DNA of 64,000 bases from an uncultured Verrucomicrobiota bacterium (lineage in GTDB: Bacteria; Verrucomicrobiota; Verrucomicrobiia; Limisphaerales; UBA1412): NCBI GenBank assembly GCA_944389455.1, contig CALXMK010000004.1, positions 78,186 through 142,185 of the forward strand, in the 5' to 3' direction. How positions within the stretch are numbered: position 1 is the first letter of the stretch; the number at the start of each line of letters is the position of its first letter. The position numbers were made by a program, and so were the translations under genes. Shown piece after piece: positions 17,424 to 26,454 of this stretch. The notes under the pieces are model-generated. The model did no database searches. It was not told the DNA's origin and saw only the letters and a list, made by a program, of their open reading frames with translations.

Positions 17424-18590
17424 TTAGATTTTCTGCAGTTCTACGGCTTTATCAGTTTGTTCCCACGTGATATCCGGGTCTGTTTTGCCGAAGTGTCCAT
17501 AATTGGTAGTCTTGCTGTAGATGGGTCTACGCAGGTTAAGCTGTCTGATGATTTCTGCGGGACGGAAATCAAATATTTCACAGACTTTCTTGGTAATGGC
17601 GGCATCATCAGCTTTGCCTGTACCAAAGGTGTTGACATTGACTGAGACGGGGTGGGGATAGCCGATAGCATAGGCAAATTGGACTTCACAACGGTCAGCT
17701 AGACCGGAGGCTACAATATTCTTTGCCACATAACGCCCCATATAAGCAGCACTGCGATCCACTTTGCTGGGGTCTTTGCCGCTGAAAGCACCTCCTCCGT
17801 GACGTCCCATTCCGCCGTAGGTATCTACAATAATTTTACGTCCGGTCAGTCCGCAGTCTCCCTGAGGTCCGCCAATAACAAATCGTCCTGTAGGATTAAC
17901 CAGAATTTGAGTTTCAGAGTTAATAAGCTCACTGGGAATAGCCTTACGGATGAGTTCCTCAATAATAAATTCACGGATGGTTTTGTGGCTGACGTCTGCC
18001 GAGTGCTGAGTGGAGACGACAATATTTGTGATGCGAGAGGGTTTATTGTCTACATATTCCACAGTGACTTGGGATTTTGCATCGGGTCTGAGCCAAGGCG
18101 CTTTGCCAGCTTTTCGCAGGCGAGTTAGCTCTCGACCCAGCAAATGTGCGTACATGATAGGAGCGGGCATCAGTTCTGGGGTTTCATTACATGCGTAACC
18201 GAACATGAGTCCTTGATCTCCGGCTCCCATTTGATTTGTATCTTTACCTTCGGCGGCGCGTTCGTCTACTCCTTGGGCGATATCGGGACTTTGACGTGTA
18301 ATGGCGTTATTGATAAAGACATGATCTGCATGGAAAATATCGTCATCATTAGTATAACCGATTTGACGGATGGCTTCTCGAATGATCTGTTCGTAGTTAA
18401 ATTGAGCTTTGGTGGTAATTTCTCCACCGATCATTACTAAATTGCTTTTGGCAAAAGTTTCGCAGGCAACTCGGCTAAAGGGGTCCTGTGCCAGACAGGC
18501 GTCCAAGATAGCGTCTGAAATAGTATCGCAGACTTTATCTGGATGACCTTCTCCGACAGATTCGGAGGAAAAGAGATATTTTTGACTCAT
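17424..18590 (-). CDS. metK: S-adenosylmethionine synthetase
   Basis: Makes SAM from methionine and ATP in the cytosol. Family motifs are [20 protein letters not shown] at the N-terminus, [12 protein letters not shown] (ATP/methionine site) near residue 120, [19 protein letters not shown] (phosphate-binding glycine loop and catalytic Lys/Asp) near 265, and the C-terminal [13 protein letters not shown]. The 388-aa length is standard. The first gene of a metK-ahcY operon, it lies behind a promoter region with repeated TTGATA palindromes. No SAM riboswitch fold was recognised in the 5' region. Confidence 0.98.
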   Translation of the reverse strand: MSQKYLFSSESVGEGHPDKVCDTISDAILDACLAQDPFSRVACETFAKSNLVMIGGEITTKAQFNYEQIIREAIRQIGYTNDDDIFHADHVFINNAITRQSPDIAQGVDERAAEGKDTNQMGAGDQGLMFGYACNETPELMPAPIMYAHLLGRELTRLRKAGKAPWLRPDAKSQVTVEYVDNKPSRITNIVVSTQHSADVSHKTIREFIIEELIRKAIPSELINSETQILVNPTGRFVIGGPQGDCGLTGRKIIVDTYGGMGRHGGGAFSGKDPSKVDRSAAYMGRYVAKNIVASGLADRCEVQFAYAIGYPHPVSVNVNTFGTGKADDAAITKKVCEIFDFRPAEIIRQLNLRRPIYSKTTNYGHFGKTDPDITWEQTDKAVELQKI

Positions 18591-18601
18591 GGTTGTAACT
18601 T

Positions 18602-18682
18602 TGATAGTTATCAGGTTTGATTTATAATTGATACATTAACGTATCAAGATTGATAGATATATTATTTTCTAATTTATGTCAA
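18602..18682 (-). promoter_or_regulatory. metK promoter with TTGATA palindromes (candidate repressor operator)
   Basis: On the minus strand a -35 TTGACA (18677-18682) lies 17 nt from a -10-like TATCTA (18654-18659). Just downstream sits TTGATAC-ATTAAC-GTATCAA (18628-18647), a 7+7 palindrome, and further on TGATA-GT-TATCA (18602-18613). Another TTGATAG half site overlaps the -10 region. Placement over and after the start of transcription suits a dimeric repressor such as an ArsR-family protein. The link to the ArsR-methyltransferase fusion at 1122-2063 is inference. Confidence 0.5.
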
Positions 18683-18785
18683 TAGTAGAGCGAGTTCTTA
18701 GGGAGAATAAAAGCAATATTGGAGAGGGTAAAATGCTAAGTTTCTCTTTAAGAGGAAGTTATGATTTATAAAGGAAGATAAAAAA

Positions 18786-18861
<76 letters not shown>

Positions 18862-19020
18862 ACCGAAGCTCCACGCTCACGCGGAACTGAGATAAGTATG
18901 CCTTAAGTTTTTTAGTGATGCAAGATCTTTTTGATATTTTACTGATTTTTGGGATAGATTTTAGGGAAAAGATGGATTGGTAAAGATTTTATGTTATCGT
19001 TTTCTTGTCTTTTAAGAAGA

Positions 19021-19419
19021 TGAAAAACGGAGATTTGACGTAAAGTTTTTGAATCAAAAAATTAAAAAATTTTAATTCTATTCTTATAGTTTATAAAATT
19101 TTGCTGCTTTAATTAATTTTAAGAATATAAAAATTTTTAGTTGGAGTTATTATCTTTGATAATCTAATATTATCAAAGATTTTTTAGGAATATTTAAATT
19201 TTGAATGTATTTTTATTTGAATTTTAAAAGATATGAAATATATTTAATAGAGAAATTAATATAAAAATATTAATTGCAATATCTATTTAAAATTTTAATT
19301 TGTTTTATGTGGGCTTCTTTTTTGTTCAAAACATTCTATATGGTTAAGTTTTTTTTGATTTGAAAAGGATAAGAAGAATAAACACTGTTTAAAATCTGAA
19401 TAAAATAACTTGAAATTAT
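19021..19419. other. Extremely AT-rich spacer (about 18 percent GC)
   Basis: Hand count over 19021-19320 gives about 53 G+C in 300 bases, far below the flanking genes. There is no ORF of note. It contains the plus-strand terminator at 19152-19186 and, upstream of it, TTGACG (19036-19041) as a possible -35. It may hold the STAS gene promoter and a small transcript, or be a curved or nucleoid-protein-binding region. Confidence 0.6.
19152..19186 (+). terminator. Orphan plus-strand intrinsic terminator
   Basis: Perfect 12-bp stem ATCTTTGATAAT (19152-19163) and ATTATCAAAGAT (19169-19180) with loop CTAAT, followed by six T. It only makes sense on the plus strand, yet no plus-strand gene lies between the convergent tRNA-Phe/metK side and here. 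It may end a small RNA or attenuate a long STAS leader. Confidence 0.8.
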
Positions 19420-19470
19420 TTGAAAATACGTAATACTTTATCTGTTGGTGTTGTACACACAGACACGTTT

Positions 19471-19809
19471 ATGATAGTACAGTGTAATGATGTAAAGGAT
19501 GTAAAAGTTTTCTTAATAAAGGGTCATCTGACAGCTGGAACGTGCAAGATTTTCAGTTCGGAGTTGGATAAATATATTGATGAAAGTACTAGAAAGGTGA
19601 TATTGGATTGTTCTGAACTGGATTATATCGATAGTACCGGATTGGGTGTGATGGTCAAGTTTTATAAGAATGTGACGGCTAATGGAGGGAATTATGTTTT
19701 AGCAGCTTTGCAGGATAAACCTAGACTTGTATTTGAGATAACAAGAGCCAATAGAGTGTTTAATATTTTTAAGACTGTAGATGAAGCATTGAAAGCTTTA
19801 GATAATTAA
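19471..19809 (+). CDS. STAS-domain anti-sigma factor antagonist (SpoIIAA/RsbV-like)
   Basis: A single STAS domain of about 112 aa with the phosphorylation motif DYIDSTGLGVM. Taking the ATG at 19471 puts the target serine at residue 55, the usual place (about 55-58); a TTG at 19420 would give 129 aa with a non-conserved extension. Neither has a good ribosome site. Antagonists of this type bind an anti-sigma kinase when unphosphorylated and free a sigma factor or other partner. No kinase, phosphatase or sigma gene is adjacent, so the partner is unknown. A strong terminator ends it, making it monocistronic. Confidence 0.88.
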   Translation: MIVQCNDVKDVKVFLIKGHLTAGTCKIFSSELDKYIDESTRKVILDCSELDYIDSTGLGVMVKFYKNVTANGGNYVLAALQDKPRLVFEITRANRVFNIFKTVDEALKALDN

Positions 19810-19873
19810 AGAAAAGGCATTAAATATATTGTAAGATTAATATTATAAGTAAGGATATTCTTCTTTTTGAAGG

Positions 19874-19904
19874 GAGCTCTTTGCATGAAGAGCTCTCTTT
19901 TTTT
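19874..19904 (+). terminator. Terminator of the STAS gene
   Basis: GAGCTCTT (19874-19881) and AAGAGCTC (19888-19895) with loop TGCATG, followed by TCTTTTTTTTT. A strong plus-strand intrinsic terminator 65 bp after the stop. Confidence 0.9.
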
Positions 19905-19994
19905 TGGAAGATATTAGAAGAATTGCCTCTTTTAAGATAGATTTAGATGGAATTTTACTTTTTTTATGTAAAGATATGAGCTTTAATATTATTC

Positions 19995-22900
19995 ATGGAA
20001 AGGAAATATCTTTTTAAGAGTATCATATGTGCTTTAGCAGCTGTAACGGTTTCCGCAGAAGCTGCTGTTACACTGGTAGATCTCCGCTGTGAGTACATGG
20101 TTAATCCCATTGGTATCAATGCGGAAAAACCTCGTTTGAGCTGGAAATTAAAATCAGACGCTCAGAATGAGAAACAGACTGCCTTTGAAGTGCTTGCTGC
20201 CTCGCGGCCAGAGCTATTGACTCCGACTCAAGCAGATCTCTATTCCAGTGGTAAGATTGAGGGAGATTGGTCACACCTCTTTCCTTATATAGGTAAACGT
20301 CCAAGCGGAATGGAGCAGGTTTTTTGGAAGGTGCGTGTTTGGGATAAGAATGGTGAAGTGTCCGAATGGAGTCCTACAGCTATGTGGAGCTATGGTCCGG
20401 ATGCTGAGGAAGATTGGAAGGGGGCTCAATGGATTAGTATGGATCCAAATTATTTAAAAGGAGGGAAGTCACTGGCTGCTAATTATTTTCTTGGAAAGGC
20501 GAATTGGATTTGGCTCAATGATGGCCAAGCAGCTGGAAAGCAGGCGAAAGGAGAAGCTTATTTCGCTAAGGAGATTGTTATTCCAGAGAATAAGCAGATT
20601 AAGTCTGCCGAGGCGGCTTTTGCTGTAGATGATAATTTTAGATTTTATTTAAATGGCAAATATAAGGGCGAAGGCAACACCTGGAGAAAACTTACTTTTA
20701 TTGATTTGACGAAAGATTTTAGGCACGGCAAGAATTTTGTTAGTATTCGTGCAGAGAATTCTTCTCCTGGGTATGCCGGTGCAGCGGGGGTTATTGTAGT
20801 CGTTTATACGGATGGCAGTGAGGATATATATGCTACGGATGGAACATGGCTTTCTTCTAAATCAGTGCCGCAAAAGTGGGAAACAAACGCTATGACGTCA
20901 GAAGGATGGGAGAAGAAGAGCACCGTTTTTGGAAAGGCAGGTATGCAGCCATGGGGAAATGTGAATGGGGCCAATGGATTACCCGATTTGCCGGCATTGC
21001 ATTTCCGTAAAGAGTTTGTCCTAGATGAAAATAAAAAGATCAGGTCCGCTGTAGCGCATATTACCGGCTTGGGATTATTTGAACTGTATCTTAACGGGCA
21101 AAAGGTAGGAAATCATGTGCTCGATGCTATGGTGACTGATTATACCAAAACGATTGCGTTCCAGACTCTGGATATTAAAAATAGCCTTCTCAATGGAGAG
21201 AATGCCGTAGGTGTTATGCTGGGGAACGGCCGCTATACTAATCCGAGGGTAGGTATTCATTATGGTCAGCCTGTGACTCGGATGTTGATGAGGGTGGAGT
21301 ATGAAGATGGTACTATTCAGGAGATTGTAACAGATGAAAGCTGGATGGCTACCGATCAAGGACCTATTCGTTTTAATAATGAATTTGATGGAGAAATTTA
21401 TGATGCTCGTATGGAGCTGCCCGGTTGGAGTATGGTCGGTTATGAAGCTGAAAAGTGGATGAAGTCGGTTCAGTTGAGTAAGGATCTAATTGCTCCCGGC
21501 AAAGCCAAAGCTCAGATGATGCCTCCTATCCGCGTGACGGAAGTTATCAAACCGAAAAGTGTTAAATTGACTCAGCGTGGAACCTATATGGTTGATATGG
21601 GGCAAAATATGGTAGGTTTTTGTCGTATCAAGGCTAAAGGCCCAGAAGGAACAACTATTAAATTAGTTCATGCTGAGACCTTAAAACCGGATGGTAACCT
21701 GTTTATGGCAAATCTCCGTTCTGCTCGTGTAACTGATCGTTATACGATGAAAGGCCGTGAAGTGGAGGTTTATCAACCCCGTTTTGTATATCATGGTTTC
21801 CGTTTTGTAGAGGTTACCGGGTATCCAGGTGATATGACGGTAGATGATATTGAAGGATGTGTAGTTCATGATGATTTGGATAGAATCGGTTATTTTGAGA
21901 CAAGTAATCCATTAGTAAACCAGATTTATCACAATATCTTCTGGGGAGTTCGCGGTAACTACCGCAGTATGCCTACTGATTGTCCTCAGCGGGATGAACG
22001 CTTAGGTTGGTTAGGAGATCGTGCCGCAGAATCTGAAGGAGAAGCCTTGCTCTTTAATACAGCGCCGCTGTATTCCAAGTGGCTGCGTGATATGTCTGAC
22101 TCGCAGCTGGAGAACGGAAGTGTTTCGGATGTGAGTCCTAATTACTGGAAGCTTTATAATGATAATGTGACTTGGCCCAGCGCTACCATTATGATCCCGA
22201 ATGTTCTTTATAGACAATATGGGGATATTGGAATTATTGCGGAGCATTATCCCAGTATGAAGAAGTGGATGGATCATATGATTAAGACACAGGTGAAAGA
22301 TAATATCATTTTGCATGATACCTATGGGGACTGGTGTTGTCCGCCGGAATCACCTGAGCTGATTCACTCGAAAGATCCTTTGCGTAAGACGGCGGGTCCT
22401 GTTCTTTCCACTACTTATTTCTATGGGAATCTTCGTTTGATGGAGAAGTATGCTAATCTCTTGAATAAGAATGAAGATGCTAAGTATTGGAGTGAACAAG
22501 CTGTTAAGATGAAAGAGGCTTTTATCGCTAAATATTATAATAAAGAGAAGAAGTGTTTTGATAACGGATCACAGACTTCCAGTGTTCTGCCTCTTTTCTT
22601 TGATATGATACCGGAAGGAGAGTCAGAGGCTGTTTTTGAGCAACTGGTTAACAAAATCATGGTTCATACCAAAGGCCATATCGGTGTAGGATTGGTTGGT
22701 GCGCAGTATCTGAATCGCGTGCTTTCTGATTATAATCGCAGTGATATTTCTTGGAAACTGGCTACCAATACAGATTTCCCTAGCTGGGGATATATGGTCA
22801 AGAACGGTGCTACGACCATTTGGGAACTCTGGAATGGAGATACAGCCAATCCGGGAATGAATTCACATAATCATGTGATGCTAATTGGTGATTTGAATGT

Positions 22901-23183
22901 GTGGTTCCATGAACGCTTGGCTGGAATTAGACCGGCAGAGCCAGGATATAAGAAAATCCTATTTAAACCTGAACCAGTGAAAGGGATTGATTATGTCAAA
23001 GCTTCTCTGGAAACTCCTTATGGCAAGGCATCCAGTCATTGGACAGTGAAGGAGAATAAATTCGTCCTTAATATAGAAGTTCCGGCCAATACTGAGGCGG
23101 ATGTTATCTTGCCTGATGGCAATAGTCAGAAGGTTGGCTCCGGGGCTTATACCTTTGAGATAGTGAAGCCGAGCCAACTTTGA
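19995..23183 (+). CDS. Secreted alpha-L-rhamnosidase, GH78
   Basis: Releases terminal L-rhamnose from plant, mucosal or bacterial glycans. A signal peptide (FKSIICALAAVTVSAEA) leads into the N-terminal fibronectin-like region (VDLRCEYMVNPIGI...RLSWKL), an inserted carbohydrate-binding-like beta domain (about residues 150-300), a second beta domain (HITGLGLFELYLNGQKVG), and an alpha/alpha barrel. Key residues are the DCPQRDERLGW motif with Asp667/Glu668 and the later TIWELWNGD with Glu944. In characterised GH78 enzymes these regions supply the general acid and base. A C-terminal beta domain closes the 1062-aa chain. There is no SusCD pair, transporter or other glycoside hydrolase beside it, so it is a lone enzyme between two terminators. 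Confidence 0.95.
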   Translation: MERKYLFKSIICALAAVTVSAEAAVTLVDLRCEYMVNPIGINAEKPRLSWKLKSDAQNEKQTAFEVLAASRPELLTPTQADLYSSGKIEGDWSHLFPYIGKRPSGMEQVFWKVRVWDKNGEVSEWSPTAMWSYGPDAEEDWKGAQWISMDPNYLKGGKSLAANYFLGKANWIWLNDGQAAGKQAKGEAYFAKEIVIPENKQIKSAEAAFAVDDNFRFYLNGKYKGEGNTWRKLTFIDLTKDFRHGKNFVSIRAENSSPGYAGAAGVIVVVYTDGSEDIYATDGTWLSSKSVPQKWETNAMTSEGWEKKSTVFGKAGMQPWGNVNGANGLPDLPALHFRKEFVLDENKKIRSAVAHITGLGLFELYLNGQKVGNHVLDAMVTDYTKTIAFQTLDIKNSLLNGENAVGVMLGNGRYTNPRVGIHYGQPVTRMLMRVEYEDGTIQEIVTDESWMATDQGPIRFNNEFDGEIYDARMELPGWSMVGYEAEKWMKSVQLSKDLIAPGKAKAQMMPPIRVTEVIKPKSVKLTQRGTYMVDMGQNMVGFCRIKAKGPEGTTIKLVHAETLKPDGNLFMANLRSARVTDRYTMKGREVEVYQPRFVYHGFRFVEVTGYPGDMTVDDIEGCVVHDDLDRIGYFETSNPLVNQIYHNIFWGVRGNYRSMPTDCPQRDERLGWLGDRAAESEGEALLFNTAPLYSKWLRDMSDSQLENGSVSDVSPNYWKLYNDNVTWPSATIMIPNVLYRQYGDIGIIAEHYPSMKKWMDHMIKTQVKDNIILHDTYGDWCCPPESPELIHSKDPLRKTAGPVLSTTYFYGNLRLMEKYANLLNKNEDAKYWSEQAVKMKEAFIAKYYNKEKKCFDNGSQTSSVLPLFFDMIPEGESEAVFEQLVNKIMVHTKGHIGVGLVGAQYLNRVLSDYNRSDISWKLATNTDFPSWGYMVKNGATTIWELWNGDTANPGMNSHNHVMLIGDLNVWFHERLAGIRPAEPGYKKILFKPEPVKGIDYVKASLETPYGKASSHWTVKENKFVLNIEVPANTEADVILPDGNSQKVGSGAYTFEIVKPSQL

Positions 23184-23230
23184 TTAGGTTTTATCTGTTG
23201 TCTAGCAATAGATAAGTTGTTATAGTCTTC

Positions 23231-23267
23231 GCCTGCCGGAGGGAATTTCTCTCCGGCAGGCATTTTT
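23231..23267 (+). terminator. Terminator of the rhamnosidase gene
   Basis: GCCTGCCGGAG (23231-23241) and CTCCGGCAGGC (23251-23261), perfect 11-bp stem with a 9-nt loop, then ATTTTTAATT. It separates the rhamnosidase from the SMR gene only 30 bp beyond. Confidence 0.92.
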
Positions 23268-23297
23268 AATTAAATTCTTAAAGAAGGAAGTGTAAGA

Positions 23298-23621
23298 TTG
23301 ACAACAGCATGGTGTTACTTATTGATAGCCGGTATTTGTGAGATTTGTTGGCCGATAGGATTGAAGGTGATGAATTTTCCTGGTCGCCGGATATTGGGTA
23401 TCGTAATGGTGATTCTAGCTTTTATCTTCAGTTCGCTTTTTCTTTGGTTAGCGCAGAGGAATATTCCGATCGGAACAGCTTATGCGGTTTGGACAGGGAT
23501 AGGCGCAGCTGGAACAATGCTTGTAGGGATTATTTTCTGGCATGATCCTTTGACTTTATGGAGAGTGTTGGGAGTAATGATGATTGTGGGAGGAGTGGTG
23601 CTTCTCAAAGTTGCATCTTAG
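23298..23621 (+). CDS. Small multidrug resistance family exporter, SugE/Gdx-like
   Basis: A four-helix inner-membrane protein of 107 aa. The first helix carries the essential glutamate in AGICEICWPIGLK, matching the SugE/Gdx pattern GLLEVVWAVGLK rather than the EmrE one, and the TAYAVWTGIGAAGTM segment is the SMR signature. Gdx members export guanidinium; SugE types also give quaternary-amine resistance. The start is a TTG at 23298 with AAGGAAG about 9 nt upstream, as in hemC. No guanidine riboswitch fits in the 30 bp between the preceding terminator and the start. The gene is followed after 39 bp by a HAD hydrolase. Confidence 0.9.
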   Translation: MTTAWCYLLIAGICEICWPIGLKVMNFPGRRILGIVMVILAFIFSSLFLWLAQRNIPIGTAYAVWTGIGAAGTMLVGIIFWHDPLTLWRVLGVMMIVGGVVLLKVAS

Positions 23622-23659
23622 CAGGTAATCTGTGAAAAAATTTTGATGAATGAGAAATT

Positions 23660-24550
23660 ATGAGTAATTTTGATAAGAGAACGGATGTGCGAGGTTTACA
23701 GATTGCAGGGATGGAGCTGAGCAAAAATTTTAAACCTTATCCAAAAGCCAGTCGGGTTTTATTTGATCTGGATGGAACTCTTTCATTGATGAGAGGAGGA
23801 TGGGGAGATGTTATGTTGGGACTGTTTATGGAGAGAATTAGTCCCTTCCCGGGAGAAAGCAGAGAGGATTTGGAGAATCTTCTCAGGGAAGATATGCTCA
23901 AAGAGAGTGGGAAGCCGGTTATAAGCCAATTTGTTCGCTTTGTCGGACGTCAGCAAGAGCGTTGTTGCAAGGGAGATTCCCCCGAGAGAATGTATCAGGA
24001 GTTTATACACAGAATGGGTAAGATTTCGGATCAGCGTCGGCAGGATATGTTGAGCGGCAAACGTAGTAAAGAGAGTATATTGGTGCCAGGAGTCGACAGA
24101 ATGCTTCATGAGCTGCGCCAGAGGGGGTTGATTTTATATTTAGCCAGCGGTTCTAATATAGAATTGGTTAAACGAGAAATAGAAGAATTGGGAGTGGCAG
24201 ATTTTTTTGAAGAACGGGTTTATGGGGATAGTCCTGGTTTTTCCAAACATAGTGTGATTGAGAAAATTTTGAGTGAGCCAGGGGTAAGCAGTGAGAATCT
24301 GATTGCTTTTGGGGATGGTTTTGTTGAGATTAGTGAGACGACTCGAGTCGGAGGCTTGGCCGTGGCTGTAGCTAGCGATGAATCGTTGGTAAATCTGGCA
24401 GTATCCGGTAAGACGTATCCGCCACAAAAAGAGATCATTTATCCGAAAAAGAGGAATTTGCTTTTGCGAGCAGGGGCTACGGTGGTTATGGGAGATTACC
24501 GGAACGCAGCCGAAAGAGCGGCTGTTCTCTTAGGAGAGAAGAGAATTTGA
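23660..24550 (+). CDS. HAD-superfamily hydrolase (phosphatase-like)
   Basis: HAD motif I is FDLDGTLS near residue 37, with the nucleophile and acid Asp pair. Motif II is YLASGSN near 160, with a basic motif III region (SKHSVIEKIL), and motif IV appears as AFGDGFVEI rather than the usual GDxxxD, so the metal site is slightly divergent. A helical cap of about 100 residues (ESREDLENLLREDMLKES...) follows motif I, type C1 cap. The 296-aa chain resembles sugar-phosphate phosphatases, but the substrate is not readable. It is 39 bp after the SMR gene and 41 bp before the unrecognised gene at 24592, so it is probably co-transcribed with both. Confidence 0.82.
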   Translation: MSNFDKRTDVRGLQIAGMELSKNFKPYPKASRVLFDLDGTLSLMRGGWGDVMLGLFMERISPFPGESREDLENLLREDMLKESGKPVISQFVRFVGRQQERCCKGDSPERMYQEFIHRMGKISDQRRQDMLSGKRSKESILVPGVDRMLHELRQRGLILYLASGSNIELVKREIEELGVADFFEERVYGDSPGFSKHSVIEKILSEPGVSSENLIAFGDGFVEISETTRVGGLAVAVASDESLVNLAVSGKTYPPQKEIIYPKKRNLLLRAGATVVMGDYRNAAERAAVLLGEKRI

Positions 24551-24591
24551 TTTTTGAATAAAAGTAAATAAAATATCACAGTATATAGATT

Positions 24592-25731
24592 ATGAATACA
24601 TCCCATCCCTCGTTTGATTCTATTTATCCTGATTTAGATACATCGACAATTCGGGTGTTTCCGTTGGAAAAGCGTCGGAGTATGACTCAATTGAAAGATG
24701 TGTTGGTCACTCCTTCAGAAGAGCCCAAAGCTTTTCCTACTGAGGCAGAGCCGCAGCTGCAATCGTGTGTGGAGGCTATTCGCCGTGCTCGTTCTCAGGG
24801 AGCAGCTGTAATTTTGATGTATGGAGCTCACCTGATTAAGAATGGAGGATCTGCGCTGCTTATTGAGCTGATGCGCCGCGGTTGGGTAACCCATTTGGCG
24901 ACTAATGGAGCAGGTGCGATTCATGATTGGGAGTTTTCATATTGTGGAGTTTCTACTGAAAGCGTAAAAGATAATGTGGCGCGTGGTATTTTTGGGGCAT
25001 GGAATGAGACAGGCAAGAATATTTTGCTTGCTTTGATGTGTGGAGGAATCAGGGGTTGGGGATTTGGAGAATCTCTTGGATATTGGGTGATGGAGAATGG
25101 GGGGGTAGTTCCTGAAGCGGAGGAACTCATGGAGAAGATATGCCAATATCCGACGGATGATAATACGGCTGCGAGAGCGGATTTTCTCTTTGCTATCAAT
25201 AATGGACTGCGTACTGGTCGCTATCGTACACGCCATGCTAATAAACAAACTTCTGTAGTGGGAAATGCCTGGAAACTGAAAGTTCCTTTTACTGTCCATC
25301 CGGGGATTGGATACGATATTTTCACTGTTAATCCATTTTATAACGGAGCGGTTATAGGACGTGCAGGAGGAATTGATTTTCGGAAGTTTTCCGCTTCTGT
25401 GGAGAATTTAACCAATGGAGTGGTGCTGAGCGTGGGGTCAGCGATCATGGCTCCCCAGGTTTTTGAAAAAAGCCTGAGTGTTGTGCATAATTTACGCTTC
25501 CAGAAGAAACGTCCTCCTATAACGGGACATTCCTTCTATGTGGTAGATTTGCAGGAAGGGGGAAAATGGGATTGGAGTCAGGGAGAGCCTCCAAAAGATC
25601 ATCCCGAGTATTATCTGCGTTTTTGCAAGAGTTTCTCCCGCATGGGAGGAGAAATGAAATATCTCTGCTGTGATAACATTACTTTTATTCATAATTTACT
25701 GACTCGCTTGGGGACTAGAGAGGATAGTTAA
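24592..25731 (+). CDS. Conserved protein of unknown function, possibly deoxyhypusine-synthase-like fold
   Basis: I do not recognise this 379-aa protein with confidence. It has no signal peptide or membrane segment. An N-terminal Rossmann-like region has GAAVILMYGAHLIKNGGSALL, then a conserved-looking ATNGAGAIHDWEFS block. That block is reminiscent of the TGANxEED region of NAD-dependent deoxyhypusine-synthase-like enzymes, and the C-terminal half has VGNAWKLKVPFTVHPGIGYDI followed by GAVIGRAGGIDF. The catalytic lysine motif of true deoxyhypusine synthase cannot be assigned. The immediate partner is a HAD hydrolase (41 bp upstream), which suggests a two-step metabolic conversion of a phosphorylated compound. 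This assignment is a guess at fold level only. Confidence 0.5.
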   Translation: MNTSHPSFDSIYPDLDTSTIRVFPLEKRRSMTQLKDVLVTPSEEPKAFPTEAEPQLQSCVEAIRRARSQGAAVILMYGAHLIKNGGSALLIELMRRGWVTHLATNGAGAIHDWEFSYCGVSTESVKDNVARGIFGAWNETGKNILLALMCGGIRGWGFGESLGYWVMENGGVVPEAEELMEKICQYPTDDNTAARADFLFAINNGLRTGRYRTRHANKQTSVVGNAWKLKVPFTVHPGIGYDIFTVNPFYNGAVIGRAGGIDFRKFSASVENLTNGVVLSVGSAIMAPQVFEKSLSVVHNLRFQKKRPPITGHSFYVVDLQEGGKWDWSQGEPPKDHPEYYLRFCKSFSRMGGEMKYLCCDNITFIHNLLTRLGTREDS

Positions 25732-25829
25732 GTTTAATAAGAGAGCCACTTCAGCTAACGTCTCGGATTTCAGAGTAGGGAAAACTGGACAGCAGAACTC
25801 GAGATCTGCATAATGACAAGGTGAAGTCA

Positions 25830-26243
25830 TTGACAGAATATATTGTGATTGAGTGTCCCAATAAAATGGGATTTGTGAACCTGACCTCAGAGGTGAGGAA
25901 ATATGTTCGTAAAAGCGGTGTTCAGGAGGGACTCTGTTTGGTAAACGCAATGCACATTACGGCTTCGGTTTTTATTAATGATGCCGAAAGCGGATTGTTG
26001 CATGATTTCGGAGTTTGGCTGGAAAAATTGGCCCCACATAATCCTTCTTTGGAAGCATATCAGCATCATTATACAGGAGAAGATAATGCAGATGCGCATC
26101 TTAAACGCCAAATCATGGGACGAGAGGTTGTTGTAGCGATTACACGTGGAGAGTTGGATTTTGGCCCATGGGAGCAGATTTATTATGGTGAGTTTGATGG
26201 ACAGCGACGTAAGCGGGTCTTAGTCAAAATCATTGGTGAATAG
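25830..26243 (+). CDS. YjbQ family protein (UPF0047)
   Basis: The chain matches the YjbQ family throughout: [38 protein letters not shown] and [29 protein letters not shown], with the conserved His and Glu cluster. The members are small trimers given weak thiamine-phosphate synthase activity in E. coli; their physiological role is unsettled. Length about 138 aa is typical. A GTG at 25821 opens the frame, but AAGGTGA (25818-25824) lies at a proper distance from the TTG at 25830, which I take as the start. It follows the unrecognised gene by about 100 bp. Confidence 0.88.
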   Translation: MTEYIVIECPNKMGFVNLTSEVRKYVRKSGVQEGLCLVNAMHITASVFINDAESGLLHDFGVWLEKLAPHNPSLEAYQHHYTGEDNADAHLKRQIMGREVVVAITRGELDFGPWEQIYYGEFDGQRRKRVLVKIIGE

Positions 26244-26378
26244 TAAAGAGACGCCTTTTAGGCTCTTAAAGAGAGAGTTTATTTATGTCGAGAGACTGAA
26301 AAATGATTTTCTGTAAAAAAGTCTGAGTAAAATCCTTGATTTAAGCTGAAAGCTTGTTTAGAGTAGGTACGTCTTATT

Positions 26379-26454
26379 GGGCCCATAGCTCAGTGGTTAG
26401 AGCAGGCGACTCATAATCGCTTGGTCGGGGGTTCAAGTCCCTCTGGGCCCACCA
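26379..26454 (+). tRNA. tRNA-Ile2 (CAT anticodon, lysidine-modified)
   Basis: 76-nt cloverleaf with encoded CCA. The anticodon loop is CTCATAA. The anticodon arm and variable region (GGCGACTCATAATCGCTTGG) match the minor isoleucine tRNA of E. coli. The acceptor stem begins GGGCCCA with a normal G1-C72 pair, which excludes initiator tRNA. The CAT anticodon should be modified by TilS to read AUA. Confidence 0.9.

Noticed and set aside
18602..18647. The TTGATA palindromes as a rho-independent terminator
   Set aside because: They sit between a -35/-10 pair and the metK start, have no T run after the stems, and repeat a half site, which suits operators better.
18591..18782. A SAM or SAH riboswitch upstream of metK
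   Set aside because: No SAM-I, SAM-II or SAH-type core helices could be drawn; the sequence is better explained by a promoter and protein-binding palindromes.
19995..23183. A SusCD-type polysaccharide utilisation locus around the rhamnosidase
   Set aside because: No SusC/SusD, transporter, sulfatase or other hydrolase gene is adjacent; terminators flank the gene on both sides.
23262..23297. A guanidine riboswitch before the SugE/Gdx-like gene
   Set aside because: Only about 35 bp lie between the preceding terminator and the start; no paired ACGR-loop hairpins are present.
26379..26454. tRNA-Met (CAT) rather than tRNA-Ile2
   Set aside because: The acceptor stem has a normal G1-C72 pair and the anticodon arm matches the E. 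coli minor isoleucine tRNA, including GGCGACTCATAATCGCTTGG.
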